Part shown: positions 33,737-42,176 of the stretch, in pieces
How the letters are laid out: each line of letters begins with the position of its first letter
Numbering within the stretch: position 1 is the first letter of the stretch
Assembly (NCBI GenBank): GCA_944388935.1
Contig: CALXKK010000013.1
Span: 1 to 44,562, forward strand
DNA: 44,562 nt
Direction of reading: 5' to 3'
From: an uncultured Clostridia bacterium
GTDB taxonomy: Bacteria > Bacillota > Clostridia > TANB77 > CAG-508
Notes under the pieces: model-generated
What the model was told of the DNA's origin: nothing
The model's database searches: none
What the model saw: only the letters and a program-made list of their open reading frames with translations
Position numbers and translations under genes: made by a program

Positions 33737-35086
33737 ATGGCTTTCGAAGGATTATCTTCTAAATTACAAAAAATAACAAGTAAATTCAGAGGCAAAGCAA
33801 GAGTTACAGAATCAGACTTAAAAGACATGCTAAGAGAAGTTAAACTTGCATTATTAGAAGCTGATGTTAACTATAAAATTGTTAAAGAATTTATTGCAGA
33901 TATACAAGAAAAAGCATTGGGCCAAGATGTGTTAAAATCATTAACACCTGGTCAACAAGTTATAAAGATTGTTAAAGATGAATTAGTAGAATTACTTGGT
34001 GGAACAGAGAGTAAAATTACATTTTTGCCAAATGCTCCAACAGTTATAATGCTAATAGGTTTGCAAGGTTCTGGTAAAACAACAACAGCAGGTAAACTTG
34101 CAAATATATTAAGAAAACAAGGTAAAAAACCACTATTGGTTGCTTGTGATGTTTACAGACCAGCAGCTATAAAACAACTTCAAGTTGTTGGAAAACAATT
34201 AAACATACCAGTTTTCAGTGATGAAAATTCTAAAAATGTTGTAAACATAGCAAAAAGATCAATAGATGAAGCAATAAGAAAATTAAATGATGTAATAATA
34301 CTAGATACAGCAGGTAGACTTCAAATAGATGATGACTTAATGAAAGAATTGCAAGATTTAAAGCAAGGTGTAAGACCACAGGAAATTCTATTAGTAGTAG
34401 ATAGTATGACAGGTCAAGATGCTGTAAATGTTGCAACAACATTTAATGAAAAAGTAGGAATAGATGGAATTATCTTAACAAAATTAGATGGTGATACACG
34501 TGGTGGTGCAGCATTATCAGTGAAGAAAGTTACAGGAAAGCCTATAAAATACATAGCAACAGGTGAAAAACTAAGTGATATAGAACCATTCCATCCAGAT
34601 AGAATGGCATCAAGAATTTTAGGAATGGGAGATGTGCTTTCTATAATAGAAAAGGCTGAAGAATCATTTGACGAAGAAGAAGCTAAAAAAATGGAAGAAC
34701 AATTAAGAAAGCAAACATTCGATTTAAATGATTATTTAGCACAATTAAGACAAGTTAAAAAGATGGGTTCTTTTTCATCACTATTAAAAATGATTCCAGG
34801 AATGAATCAATTAAAAAATGTTAAAGTTGATGATAAAGAATTTGATAGAATAGAAGCTATTATTTGCTCAATGACAAACGAGGAAAGAAGAGAACCACGA
34901 TTATTAAATGCAAGTAGGAGAAAAAGAATAGCAAATGGTAGTGGAACATCAGTACAACAAATAAATAAATTTATGAACTCATTCGAAACAACACAAAAAT
35001 TGATGAAAAAAATGAAAACAGGAAAAGGAATGAGAAACATGATGAAAAATTTAAATCTTAAAGATTTAAAGGATTTCAAAATGTAG
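33737..35086 (+). CDS. ffh: Ffh, signal recognition particle GTPase
   Basis: Ffh is the protein subunit of the signal recognition particle and guides nascent membrane proteins to the translocon. The 449-residue protein has the N domain (1-85) and the G domain with G1 GLQGSGKTTT near residue 108, DVYRPAA, LDTAGR and TKLDGDTRGG. The methionine-rich M domain (from about 325) contains IPGMNQLK and the RNA-binding RRKRIANGSGTSVQQINKF region, in parts. TTAGGAGG precedes ATG 33737. It is the second gene of the operon. Confidence 0.97.
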   Translation: MAFEGLSSKLQKITSKFRGKARVTESDLKDMLREVKLALLEADVNYKIVKEFIADIQEKALGQDVLKSLTPGQQVIKIVKDELVELLGGTESKITFLPNAPTVIMLIGLQGSGKTTTAGKLANILRKQGKKPLLVACDVYRPAAIKQLQVVGKQLNIPVFSDENSKNVVNIAKRSIDEAIRKLNDVIILDTAGRLQIDDDLMKELQDLKQGVRPQEILLVVDSMTGQDAVNVATTFNEKVGIDGIILTKLDGDTRGGAALSVKKVTGKPIKYIATGEKLSDIEPFHPDRMASRILGMGDVLSIIEKAEESFDEEEAKKMEEQLRKQTFDLNDYLAQLRQVKKMGSFSSLLKMIPGMNQLKNVKVDDKEFDRIEAIICSMTNEERREPRLLNASRRKRIANGSGTSVQQINKFMNSFETTQKLMKKMKTGKGMRNMMKNLNLKDLKDFKM

Positions 35087-35139
35087 ATTATTAATAATAA
35101 TTAATAATAGATTACTTAGATTTTTAGGAGGTGAAATAA

Positions 35140-35379
35140 ATGGTAAAAATCAGACTACAAAGAGAAGGAAAGAAAAAAGCACCTTTTTATCATATAGTAG
35201 TAGCAGACTCTAGAAGTCCAAGAGATGGAAAAGTTATCGCTAGAATAGGAACATATGATCCAATGACAGAACCATCTACAATAGTTTTAGATAAAGAAGC
35301 TGTTGCAACATGGATTAAAAATGGAGCAAAACCTACAGATACAGTTAAAAAATTAATAGACTTAGCAAACAAAGACTAA
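35140..35379 (+). CDS. rpsP: Ribosomal protein bS16
   Basis: The 79-residue small-subunit protein S16, beginning [20 protein letters not shown] and containing [20 protein letters not shown] and [10 protein letters not shown], all hallmark segments. AGGAGGTG lies eight bases before ATG 35140. It follows ffh in the common Firmicutes order and precedes khpA by 21 bases. Confidence 0.97.
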   Translation: MVKIRLQREGKKKAPFYHIVVADSRSPRDGKVIARIGTYDPMTEPSTIVLDKEAVATWIKNGAKPTDTVKKLIDLANKD

Positions 35380-35400
35380 TGACACGAGGAGGATAAACAA

Positions 35401-35631
35401 ATGAAAGAAGTATTAGATTTAATGATAAGAAACTTAGTAGATAATCCAGATGAAGTATCTATAAAAGAATTAAATGGTGAAAAATCAGTTGTATACGAAG
35501 TAAAAGTCGCTGAAGATGATATGGGAAAAGTTATAGGTAAACAAGGTAGAGTAGCAAGAGCTGTAAGAGCTATAATGAAATCTATAGCATCAAAAGAAGA
35601 CAAAAAAGTTACAATTGAATTCATCGACTAA
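35401..35631 (+). CDS. khpA: KhpA, KH-domain RNA-binding protein
   Basis: A 76-residue single KH domain with the RNA-binding GxxG loop as GKQG (residues 46-49) in DDMGKVIGKQGRVARAVR. KhpA pairs with KhpB in other Firmicutes and influences cell elongation and RNA regulation. GAGGAGGAT precedes ATG 35401. It sits between rpsP and rimM, its normal location. Confidence 0.94.
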   Translation: MKEVLDLMIRNLVDNPDEVSIKELNGEKSVVYEVKVAEDDMGKVIGKQGRVARAVRAIMKSIASKEDKKVTIEFID

Positions 35632-35643
35632 AGGTAGGGTAAT

Positions 35644-36147
35644 ATGGAATATATAGAGATTGGACAAATTGTTAATACCAATGGTTTAAAAGGTGTTGTA
35701 AAAGTAAATCCTTTTACTGATGATATTAGTAAATTTGAAAGTTTAAAGTATATATATATACAATTAAAAAATGAACTCAAAAAAGTAAAAATCGAGCAAG
35801 TAAGATATAATAAAAATCAAGTCTTGCTTAAGCTTGAAGGAATAGATTCTATAGAAGAAGCAGAAAAATATAGAAATTTTTATTTGAAAACAGAAAAACA
35901 AAGTCAAGAAGAATTGGGAGAAGATACATATTATATTGTAGATTTAATCGGTCTTGATGTGTATTCAGATAAAGATGAATATTTAGGCAAAATAGATGAT
36001 GTATTTCCAACTGGTAGTAATGATGTATATGTAATAAAAGACAATCTCGGAAAACAAATATTAATTCCTGCCATAGCAGATGTTGTAAAAAAAGTTGATT
36101 TAAAAAATAAAAAAATGATAATAAACCTTATTCCAGGTTTATTATAG
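35644..36147 (+). CDS. rimM: RimM, 16S rRNA processing protein
   Basis: RimM assists maturation of the 30S head and binds S19. The 167-residue protein starts with the family segment [22 protein letters not shown], and its C-terminal PRC-barrel half shows [29 protein letters not shown], in parts, then [21 protein letters not shown] precedes ATG 35644, and trmD begins nine bases after its stop codon. Confidence 0.95.
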   Translation: MEYIEIGQIVNTNGLKGVVKVNPFTDDISKFESLKYIYIQLKNELKKVKIEQVRYNKNQVLLKLEGIDSIEEAEKYRNFYLKTEKQSQEELGEDTYYIVDLIGLDVYSDKDEYLGKIDDVFPTGSNDVYVIKDNLGKQILIPAIADVVKKVDLKNKKMIINLIPGLL

Positions 36148-36155
36148 GAGGAAAA

Positions 36156-36890
36156 ATGAAATTTAATGTTTTAACTCTTTTTCCAGAAATGTTTTCTGCA
36201 TTAGATGAAAGCATTATTGGTAGAGGAAAAGAAAAAGGACTAATAGATATTAATTTAATAAATATTAGGGATTTTTCAAAAGATAAACATAAAAAAGTAG
36301 ATGATACTCCTTATGGTGGTGGAGCTGGAATGGTTATGGAGCCAACAGTTGTATATGATGCATACAAATCTATTAAAGATGAAAATGCAAAAGTTATATA
36401 TATGTCACCACAGGGCAAAACTTTAAATCAACAAATTGTACAAGATTTAGCTAAGGAAGAAAGTATTATATTACTTTGCGGACATTATGAAGGTATTGAC
36501 CAAAGAGTAATAGATGAAATTGTAGATGAGGAAATTTCTATAGGTGACTATGTATTAACTGGTGGGGAACTACCAGCAATGGTTTTGATAGATAGTGTAA
36601 GTAGATATGTAAAAGGAGTTTTAAAAGAAGACTCTGTGCAAGAGGAATCTTTTGCAAACGGACTATTAGAATATCCACAATATACTAGACCAGAGGTGTT
36701 TTTAGATAAGAAAGTTCCAGAAGTATTATTATCTGGGCATCATGAAAATATCAAAAAATGGAGAAGAAACCAAGCTTTAATAAATACATATTTAAAAAGA
36801 CCAGATTTGTTAAAAGAAATAGACTTATCAGAACAAGATAAAAAAATATTAAGTGATTATAAAAATTTAAAAGAAGGAGGAAGTAAATAA
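36156..36890 (+). CDS. trmD: TrmD, tRNA (guanine-N1)-methyltransferase
   Basis: TrmD methylates G37 of tRNAs using SAM and prevents frameshifting. The 244-residue protein carries the SPOUT knot segments [17 protein letters not shown] and [16 protein letters not shown], and the N-terminal VLTLFPEMF with [21 protein letters not shown] lies six bases before ATG 36156. Its stop codon overlaps the rplS start codon (TAATG). Confidence 0.97.
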   Translation: MKFNVLTLFPEMFSALDESIIGRGKEKGLIDINLINIRDFSKDKHKKVDDTPYGGGAGMVMEPTVVYDAYKSIKDENAKVIYMSPQGKTLNQQIVQDLAKEESIILLCGHYEGIDQRVIDEIVDEEISIGDYVLTGGELPAMVLIDSVSRYVKGVLKEDSVQEESFANGLLEYPQYTRPEVFLDKKVPEVLLSGHHENIKKWRRNQALINTYLKRPDLLKEIDLSEQDKKILSDYKNLKEGGSK

Positions 36891-37504
36891 TGGATATCAT
36901 AAAATCAATAGAGCATGAGCATCTAAAAGAAAAGATACCAGTTCTTAAGGTTGGAAATACTGTAAGAGTTCACCAAAGAATAAAAGAAGGAAATAGAGAA
37001 AGAATCCAAGTATTCGAAGGAATTATTATTAAAAAACAAGGTGGAGGATTAAATGCTACATTCACAGTTAGAAGAATAGCTTCTGGAGTTGGTGTAGAAA
37101 AAACATTCTTAATTCATTCACCATTAGTAGAAAAAGTAGAATTAGTTAGAGTAGGTAAAGCAAGAAGAGCTAAATTATATTACCTAAGAGATAGAGTAGG
37201 TAAAGCTGCTAAAACTAAGGAACAAGTTGGTGCAAGAATTGAAAACAAAGAAATTACAGTAAAAACAGCTGTAGAAGAACCTGCAGTTGAGGATGTTAAA
37301 GAAGAAGCTCCAGTAACTGAAGAAGTTAAAGAAGAAGCTGTTAAAACAGAAGCTCCAGTAGCTGAAGAAGTTAAAGAAGAAGCTGCAAAAACAGAAGCTC
37401 CAGTAGCTGAAGAAGCTAAGGAAGAAACTGCAAAAGCAGAAGCTCCAAAAGCTGAAGAAAAAGTAGAAGAAAAAGCTACTGAAGAAACAAAAAAAGATGA
37501 ATAA
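36890..37504 (+). CDS. rplS: Ribosomal protein bL19 with long acidic C-terminal extension
   Basis: Residues 1-113 are a normal large-subunit L19 ([39 protein letters not shown] and [18 protein letters not shown]). Typical L19 stops near residue 115. Here a 90-residue tail follows, rich in Glu, Ala, Lys, Val and Pro, with three near-identical units of the form [15 protein letters not shown]. The tail is in frame, ends at a normal stop and is followed by a terminator, so it is probably translated. Because L19 sits at the interface of the subunits, an acidic tail of this length is unusual. The gene overlaps trmD by one base. Confidence 0.95.
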   Translation: MDIIKSIEHEHLKEKIPVLKVGNTVRVHQRIKEGNRERIQVFEGIIIKKQGGGLNATFTVRRIASGVGVEKTFLIHSPLVEKVELVRVGKARRAKLYYLRDRVGKAAKTKEQVGARIENKEITVKTAVEEPAVEDVKEEAPVTEEVKEEAVKTEAPVAEEVKEEAAKTEAPVAEEAKEETAKAEAPKAEEKVEEKATEETKKDE

Positions 37505-37513
37505 TATAATATA

Positions 37514-37553
37514 TAAAAAATAGTCTGTTATCTATTGACAGATTATTTTTTTT
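37514..37553 (+). terminator. terminator of the rplS operon
   Basis: A 14-base-pair stem (37515-37528 with 37538-37551, one G-T wobble), a 9-base loop and eight T residues. Its loop and 3' arm contain the -35 box of the next promoter. Confidence 0.87.
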
Positions 37554-37563
37554 GTACTATTAT
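37535..37563 (+). promoter_or_regulatory. cadC-cadA promoter
   Basis: TTGACA (37535-37540), a 17-base spacer and TATTAT (37558-37563). The -35 box lies within the rplS terminator hairpin. Confidence 0.72.
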
Positions 37564-37574
37564 ATGAATAAGTA

Positions 37575-37600
37575 ATCATATGAACAATCACTCATATGAT
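37575..37600. promoter_or_regulatory. probable CadC/ArsR operator
   Basis: A perfect inverted repeat with arms ATCATATGA (37575-37583) and TCATATGAT (37592-37600) and an 8-base spacer. It is located just downstream of the -10 box and before cadC. Size and position fit an ArsR-family repressor dimer. Confidence 0.72.
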
Positions 37601-37628
37601 GTAAGAGATAAAAATACAGGAGGTAAAA

Positions 37629-38012
37629 ATGGAGGAAGATAAACTAGTTTGCTCAGAAAAATGTCCACATTTTAATAAGATAAATAAAGTAAAAGAAAGA
37701 GAGCCAAAGGCTGACGAATATCTTAAATTATCAAATATGTTTAAGTTATTTGCAGATGAAACTAGATTAAAAATAATTTGTAGTTTATTAAAAGAGGAAC
37801 TTTGTGTTTGTGATTTATGCGAATTATTAAATTTAAATCAATCAGCTGTTTCACATCAATTGCAATTATTAAGAAATAGTAAATTAGTTAAATTTAGAAG
37901 AGAAGGAAAGCAAATTTTTTATAGTTTAGATGATGAACATGTAGAACTAATAATTCAAATGGCATTAGATCATATTGTTGAGGAGGAAGAAAAAAATGGC
38001 AAGTTGTTGTAA
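37629..38012 (+). CDS. cadC: CadC-type ArsR-family metal-sensing repressor
   Basis: A 127-residue winged-helix repressor that releases DNA on binding Cd, Pb or Zn. The alpha-3N thiolate site of S. aureus CadC (C7, C11, C58, C60) is present, shifted by one, as Cys8, Cys12, Cys59 and Cys61, the last two in ELCVCDLC. The alpha-5 zinc site (D101, H103, H114, E117) also appears conserved as Asp102, His104, His115 and Glu118. The recognition helix is QSAVSHQLQLLR (71-82). AGGAGG precedes ATG 37629. A palindromic operator lies upstream, and the gene overlaps the P-type ATPase gene by 17 bases. Confidence 0.92.
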   Translation: MEEDKLVCSEKCPHFNKINKVKEREPKADEYLKLSNMFKLFADETRLKIICSLLKEELCVCDLCELLNLNQSAVSHQLQLLRNSKLVKFRREGKQIFYSLDDEHVELIIQMALDHIVEEEEKNGKLL

Positions 38013-39837
38013 TAAGGAAGAATGTGATGTAAAAGAAAAAAATATAAGTAAAATAATTTTATATATACTTTCTTTAATAATTTTTGCTGTTGGTTTTATT
38101 CCTGCCTTAGTACAATTTAGAATATGGATATATTTAGTAGCAGTTTTACTAGCAGGTTATGATTTATTAATAGAGGGAATAAAAAATTTATTTAAATTAA
38201 ATTTTGAAGAAAGCACATTAATGACAATTGCAATAATAGGTGCATTTGCAAAAGGAGATTATCCAGAAAGTTGTTTAGTAGTTTTATTATTTAAATTAGG
38301 TGAATTCCTAGAAGAATTTGCAGAAGCTAGATCTAATAAGAATATAGAGGATATAACTAAAATTAAATCCAATAATGCAAATTTAGTTGAAGGTGACAAC
38401 ATAAAGGTTATTAAAGTAGAAGATGTAAAGGTAGGAGATATATTACTGGTAAAACCGGGGGAAAAGATTCCTGTAGATGGAGTTGTAACATCTGGTACAT
38501 CTCAGTTGGATACATCACCAATAACAGGGGAAAGTAAACCGGTAAAAGTAGAAGCTAAAAACGAAGTGGTTTCTGGAAGTATAAATTTAAATAGTGTAAT
38601 TTATATTAAAGCAGAAAAAGAATATAAAGATTCTATGGCTTCACAAATAATCGATTTAGTATATGAGGCAACAAATAACAAGGGAAATACAGAAAAATTT
38701 ATTACTAAATTCTCTAAGATATATACACCAATTGTAATAGAAATAGCACTTTTATTAGTAATAGTACCATTAATTTTAGGTGCAAATATGGATAAATGGA
38801 TAGACATAGCGTTATTCTTCTTAGTTGCATCTTGTCCATGTAGTTTAGTAATTTCTATACCATTATCTTTCTTCTCTTGTATTGGAGCAATATCTAAAAA
38901 AGGCATGATAATAAAGGGAACAAAATACATAGAAAACCTAGCTAAAACGGATATAATAGCTTTCGACAAAACAGGTACATTAACAACGGGCAAAATGGTT
39001 ATAGACCAATTAGTAGTAACAGGAATTTCAGAAGATGAAATGTTAGAATATATTTATAGTATAGAAAGTTTATCAAATCATCCAATATCAACTGCAGTAG
39101 CAAATTATAAGAAAAATGTGCAGAAATTAGAAGTAAAAGATTACAAAGAAGATTCTGGACTTGGTTTATATGGAATAATAAACGGAAAAGAAATATTATT
39201 TGGAAATAAAAAATTGTTGGAAAAATATAATGTAGATACAAAAGAATATATAGATAATACTATAACACTTGCTGTTGATAGAAAAATTGTAGGTTATATA
39301 ACATTAAAAGAAGAATTAAGGGAAAATGTAGAAAATATATTAAGTGAATTAAAAGAAGAAGGAATAAAAGATGTTGCAATATTAACGGGAGACAACAAGA
39401 AAGCAGCGAAAAATATTGCGGATAAATTGAATATTACAAAAGTATATGCAGAATTATTACCACAGGAGAAATTGAATAAAGTTGAAGAATTACAAGCTAA
39501 TGGCGAAAAAGTAACATTTTTAGGAGATGGAATTAATGATAGTCCAGTAATAGCAACAGCGGACTTTGGAATGAGTATGGGAACAGGCTCAGAAATTGCA
39601 AACAATACAGCAGATGGAATTTTGATTTCTAATGATATAGCGATGTTACCAAATATAATAAAAGTAGCTAAAAAGACAATGAGGATAGTAACATTTAATA
39701 TTGCTTTTTCATTATTAGCAAAACTTGTAGTTTTAATAGTAGGATTATTTGGAACAGCACCAATTTGGCTTGCAGTATTAGCAGATACAGGGGTTACATT
39801 ACTAACAGTATTAAATGCATTAAGAATATTTAAATAG
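37996..39837 (+). CDS. cadA: CadA/ZntA-type heavy-metal P1B ATPase
   Basis: A 613-residue membrane pump that exports Cd2+, Zn2+ or Pb2+. It has the translocation motif CPC (Cys280-Pro-Cys282), TGES in the actuator domain, the phosphorylated Asp324 in DKTGTLTTG, SNHPIS with the P1B-specific HP pair, and GDGINDSP. The usual N-terminal HMA domain is absent: only a short Cys-rich stub (MASCCNKEEC) precedes the first helix. ATG 37996 lies nine bases after AGGAGG, inside the end of cadC. The CPC motif together with the CadC-type repressor supports divalent soft-metal specificity rather than copper. Confidence 0.93.
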   Translation: MASCCNKEECDVKEKNISKIILYILSLIIFAVGFIPALVQFRIWIYLVAVLLAGYDLLIEGIKNLFKLNFEESTLMTIAIIGAFAKGDYPESCLVVLLFKLGEFLEEFAEARSNKNIEDITKIKSNNANLVEGDNIKVIKVEDVKVGDILLVKPGEKIPVDGVVTSGTSQLDTSPITGESKPVKVEAKNEVVSGSINLNSVIYIKAEKEYKDSMASQIIDLVYEATNNKGNTEKFITKFSKIYTPIVIEIALLLVIVPLILGANMDKWIDIALFFLVASCPCSLVISIPLSFFSCIGAISKKGMIIKGTKYIENLAKTDIIAFDKTGTLTTGKMVIDQLVVTGISEDEMLEYIYSIESLSNHPISTAVANYKKNVQKLEVKDYKEDSGLGLYGIINGKEILFGNKKLLEKYNVDTKEYIDNTITLAVDRKIVGYITLKEELRENVENILSELKEEGIKDVAILTGDNKKAAKNIADKLNITKVYAELLPQEKLNKVEELQANGEKVTFLGDGINDSPVIATADFGMSMGTGSEIANNTADGILISNDIAMLPNIIKVAKKTMRIVTFNIAFSLLAKLVVLIVGLFGTAPIWLAVLADTGVTLLTVLNALRIFK

Positions 39838-39842
39838 AAAAA

Positions 39843-39897
39843 TGGGACGGTTATTTTTTACTTAAATAGGTAAAAAAGGACCGTCCTTAAATCCCTG
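39843..39897. repeat. GGACGGTCC-type palindromic repeat, copy 2
   Basis: GGACGGT (39845-39851) and TTTTTTAC (39854-39861) pair with GTAAAAAA (39870-39877) and ACCGTCC (39880-39886), a long hairpin with an 8-base loop. The right flank AAATCCCTG matches the end of the element at 16825-16905. It follows the cadA stop codon and abuts the mtaB promoter; it may also terminate cadA. Confidence 0.65.
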
Positions 39898-39926
39898 TTG
39901 AAAAAAATCAATTTTCCTGATATAAT
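39898..39926 (+). promoter_or_regulatory. mtaB: mtaB promoter
   Basis: TTGAAA (39898-39903), a 17-base spacer and TATAAT (39921-39926), directly downstream of the palindromic repeat. Confidence 0.75.
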
Positions 39927-39952
39927 TAACCCCAAAAAGGAAAGGGAGAACA

Positions 39953-41251
39953 ATGAAAGTAGCATTTTATACACTAGGTTGCAAAGTAAATCAATACGAA
40001 ACAAACGGAATGATACAAGCCTTTATGGAAAATGGATACGAAATAGTGGATTTTTCTGAAAAGGCTGATATTTATATAATAAATACTTGTACAGTAACTA
40101 GCATTTCGGATAAAAAATCAAGACAAATGATTAGAAGGACAAAACAATTAAATCCAGATGCAATTGTAGTAGCAGTTGGTTGCTATGCACAAGTAGCAAA
40201 AGATAAATTAGAAGAAATAAAAGATATAGACCTTATTTTAGGAATAAGCGAAAAAACAGAAATAGTTAAATATGTGGAAGAAGAAATACAGAATAGAAAG
40301 CCACAAGAACATATATCAGATGTTATGCATCAAAAAGAATTTGTTGATTTTGGTAGTGTGAATTATACAGACAAAAACAGAGTAGCTATAAAAGTGCAGG
40401 ATGGATGTAATCAATTTTGTACATATTGTATAATTCCATATGCCAGAGGTCGTATTCGTAGTAGAAAAATAGAAAATGTAAAAAAAGAAGTAGAAGATTT
40501 AGCCAAAAAGGGAATTAAAGAAATCGTAATAACAGGAATTCATGTTGCATCATACGGAAAAGATTTAAAAGAAGATGTAGGTTTAATAGATTTATTAGAA
40601 GAAATTAATAAAGTAGATGGGATAGAAAGAATTCGTTTAAGTTCTTTAGAGCCAACATTAATAACAGAAGAATTTGTAAAGAGATTAAGCAAATTAAATA
40701 AAATTTGTGACCATTTTCATTTATCATTACAAAGTGGATGTGATGAAACATTAAAAAGAATGAATAGGCATTATACAACCGCAGATTTTAAAAAAGCTAC
40801 GGAATTGTTAAGAAAAACATATCCAAATGTTGCTTTAACTACGGACGTAATAGTTGGTTTCCCTGGTGAAACAGATAAAGAATTTAATACAACATATGAA
40901 TTTTTAAAAGATATAAATTTTTATAAAATGCATATTTTTAAATATTCGCAAAGACGTGGTACAAAAGCAGAGAAAATGTCAAATCAAGTGGATGGAAAAG
41001 TAAAGGAAGAAAGAAGTAAAAAATTAATAGAATTGTCAGACAAGAACGAAATAGAGCAAAATAAAAAATATTTAAATAAAACATTAAAAGTATTGATAGA
41101 AGAATTAGAAAAGGGTTACTACAAGGGACATACTACAAATTATATAATGGTAAAAATAAAGGAAAACAAAGAAAATTTGCAAAATAAAATAGTAAACGCA
41201 AAAATTATTGATAATGACGGAATTGAATTAATAGGAAAATTAGAAAAATAA
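39953..41251 (+). CDS. mtaB: MtaB, tRNA t6A37 methylthiotransferase
   Basis: A 432-residue radical SAM enzyme that converts t6A37 to ms2t6A37 in tRNAs reading ANN codons. The N-terminal UPF0004 domain provides cluster ligands in TLGCKVNQYET, NTCTVT and VGCYAQ. The radical SAM cluster is Cys152, Cys156 and Cys159 in DGCNQFCTYCIIPYARGR. A C-terminal TRAM-like segment follows. The TLGCKVNQYE start is diagnostic of MtaB rather than MiaB. AAAGGGAG precedes ATG 39953. Confidence 0.95.
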   Translation: MKVAFYTLGCKVNQYETNGMIQAFMENGYEIVDFSEKADIYIINTCTVTSISDKKSRQMIRRTKQLNPDAIVVAVGCYAQVAKDKLEEIKDIDLILGISEKTEIVKYVEEEIQNRKPQEHISDVMHQKEFVDFGSVNYTDKNRVAIKVQDGCNQFCTYCIIPYARGRIRSRKIENVKKEVEDLAKKGIKEIVITGIHVASYGKDLKEDVGLIDLLEEINKVDGIERIRLSSLEPTLITEEFVKRLSKLNKICDHFHLSLQSGCDETLKRMNRHYTTADFKKATELLRKTYPNVALTTDVIVGFPGETDKEFNTTYEFLKDINFYKMHIFKYSQRRGTKAEKMSNQVDGKVKEERSKKLIELSDKNEIEQNKKYLNKTLKVLIEELEKGYYKGHTTNYIMVKIKENKENLQNKIVNAKIIDNDGIELIGKLEK

Positions 41252-41253
41252 TA

Positions 41254-41282
41254 TTGATAAAAATAAAGAGTTATAGTAAACT
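41254..41282 (+). promoter_or_regulatory. promoter of the small ORF-TetR unit
   Basis: TTGATA (41254-41259), a 17-base spacer and TAAACT (41277-41282), beginning just after the mtaB stop codon. A leader of about 75 bases follows. Confidence 0.55.
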
Positions 41283-41365
41283 AAAGAAGAAGTTATGAGC
41301 TTTCGAAGGTAAAGTGTAGAAAGTTTACGATTAACATAAGGAAAAGTTATACAAAGGAGAAAGCA

Positions 41366-41482
41366 ATGGAAGAAAAAGATCCAAATAAATTTTATTTAGT
41401 TGTTAAAGTAAGTAGATGGACAAAAATTAGAAATTTCTTTATTTTAAAATTTAGAAGAAATAGGAGATATGCTGATGAATAA
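41366..41482 (+). CDS. Small basic protein (38 aa) coupled to the TetR gene
   Basis: A short ORF with a strong ribosome binding site (AAAGGAGA six bases before ATG 41366). The peptide starts acidic (MEEKDPNKF), has a hydrophobic-basic middle (YLVVKVSRWTKIRNFFILKF) and ends RRNRRYADE. Its last codons contain the TetR gene's ribosome binding site, and it overlaps the TetR start by eight bases, a classic coupling arrangement. I do not recognise a family. It could be a functional peptide or a leader peptide controlling TetR translation. Confidence 0.6.
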   Translation: MEEKDPNKFYLVVKVSRWTKIRNFFILKFRRNRRYADE

Positions 41483-42041
41483 GACGAAAAGGAAAATATT
41501 CGAAACAGCTATGCAGTTATTCGCAGATAAGGGATATGAGGCTACTAGCATAGAAGAAATAACTGCTACGGTTGGAGTTGCAAAAGGAACTTTGTATTAT
41601 CATTTTTCTAGTAAAGAAGAAATATATAATTTTTTAGTAGAAGAGGGAATGAAACTTTTAAAGAATAGTATTCAAATAAAAACTGATAAGGTTTCTAGCT
41701 ATATAGATAAAATAAGAGCTATAATTTTAATACAAATAAAAGTAATAGTAAAATACGAAAGTTTAATTACAATAGTTCTTAGCCAAATGTGGGGAAAAGA
41801 AGAAAGAAATAAAAGAAGTAGACAATATGTATTTGAATATTTAAGTATAGTAGAAAAGATAGTTAAAGAAGGAATAGCAAAAGGCGAAATTATAGATAGA
41901 GACCCCGAAATTATTGCTTCCGAGATATTTAGTCTTACAAGCACATGTTTAATATATAAATTGAAAACAGAAAAAGATTTAGATATTCAAGCAATGTATA
42001 AGGAAGTAGAAAAAATAGTAATAGCTGGATTGAAAAAGTAA
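41475..42041 (+). CDS. TetR/AcrR-family transcriptional regulator
   Basis: A 188-residue repressor with the N-terminal TetR helix-turn-helix (KIFETAMQLFADKGYEATSI followed by EEITATVGVAKGTLYYHFSSKEEI) and a helical ligand-binding domain. I choose ATG 41475, eight bases after AGGAG; the upstream ATG 41469 is too close to that site. It overlaps a 38-residue ORF and precedes an unknown protein gene that has its own promoter. No efflux gene is adjacent, so its target is unclear; autoregulation through the leader at 41283-41365 is possible. Confidence 0.9.
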   Translation: MNKTKRKIFETAMQLFADKGYEATSIEEITATVGVAKGTLYYHFSSKEEIYNFLVEEGMKLLKNSIQIKTDKVSSYIDKIRAIILIQIKVIVKYESLITIVLSQMWGKEERNKRSRQYVFEYLSIVEKIVKEGIAKGEIIDRDPEIIASEIFSLTSTCLIYKLKTEKDLDIQAMYKEVEKIVIAGLKK

Positions 42042-42101
42042 TATTTCAAAAATATTACAAAAACATTACAAAAATGAAATAAATAATTAAAGATAAAATT
42101 A

Positions 42102-42130
42102 TTGTAGATTTATGAAGAAAGATGTATAAT
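42102..42130 (+). promoter_or_regulatory. promoter of the 42177 gene
   Basis: TTGTAG (42102-42107), a 17-base spacer and a perfect TATAAT (42125-42130), some 45 bases before the start codon. Confidence 0.7.
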
Positions 42131-42176
42131 AAATTTAGTTTTTAGGAATTTACGTATGATGAAGGAGGGAATTTAC

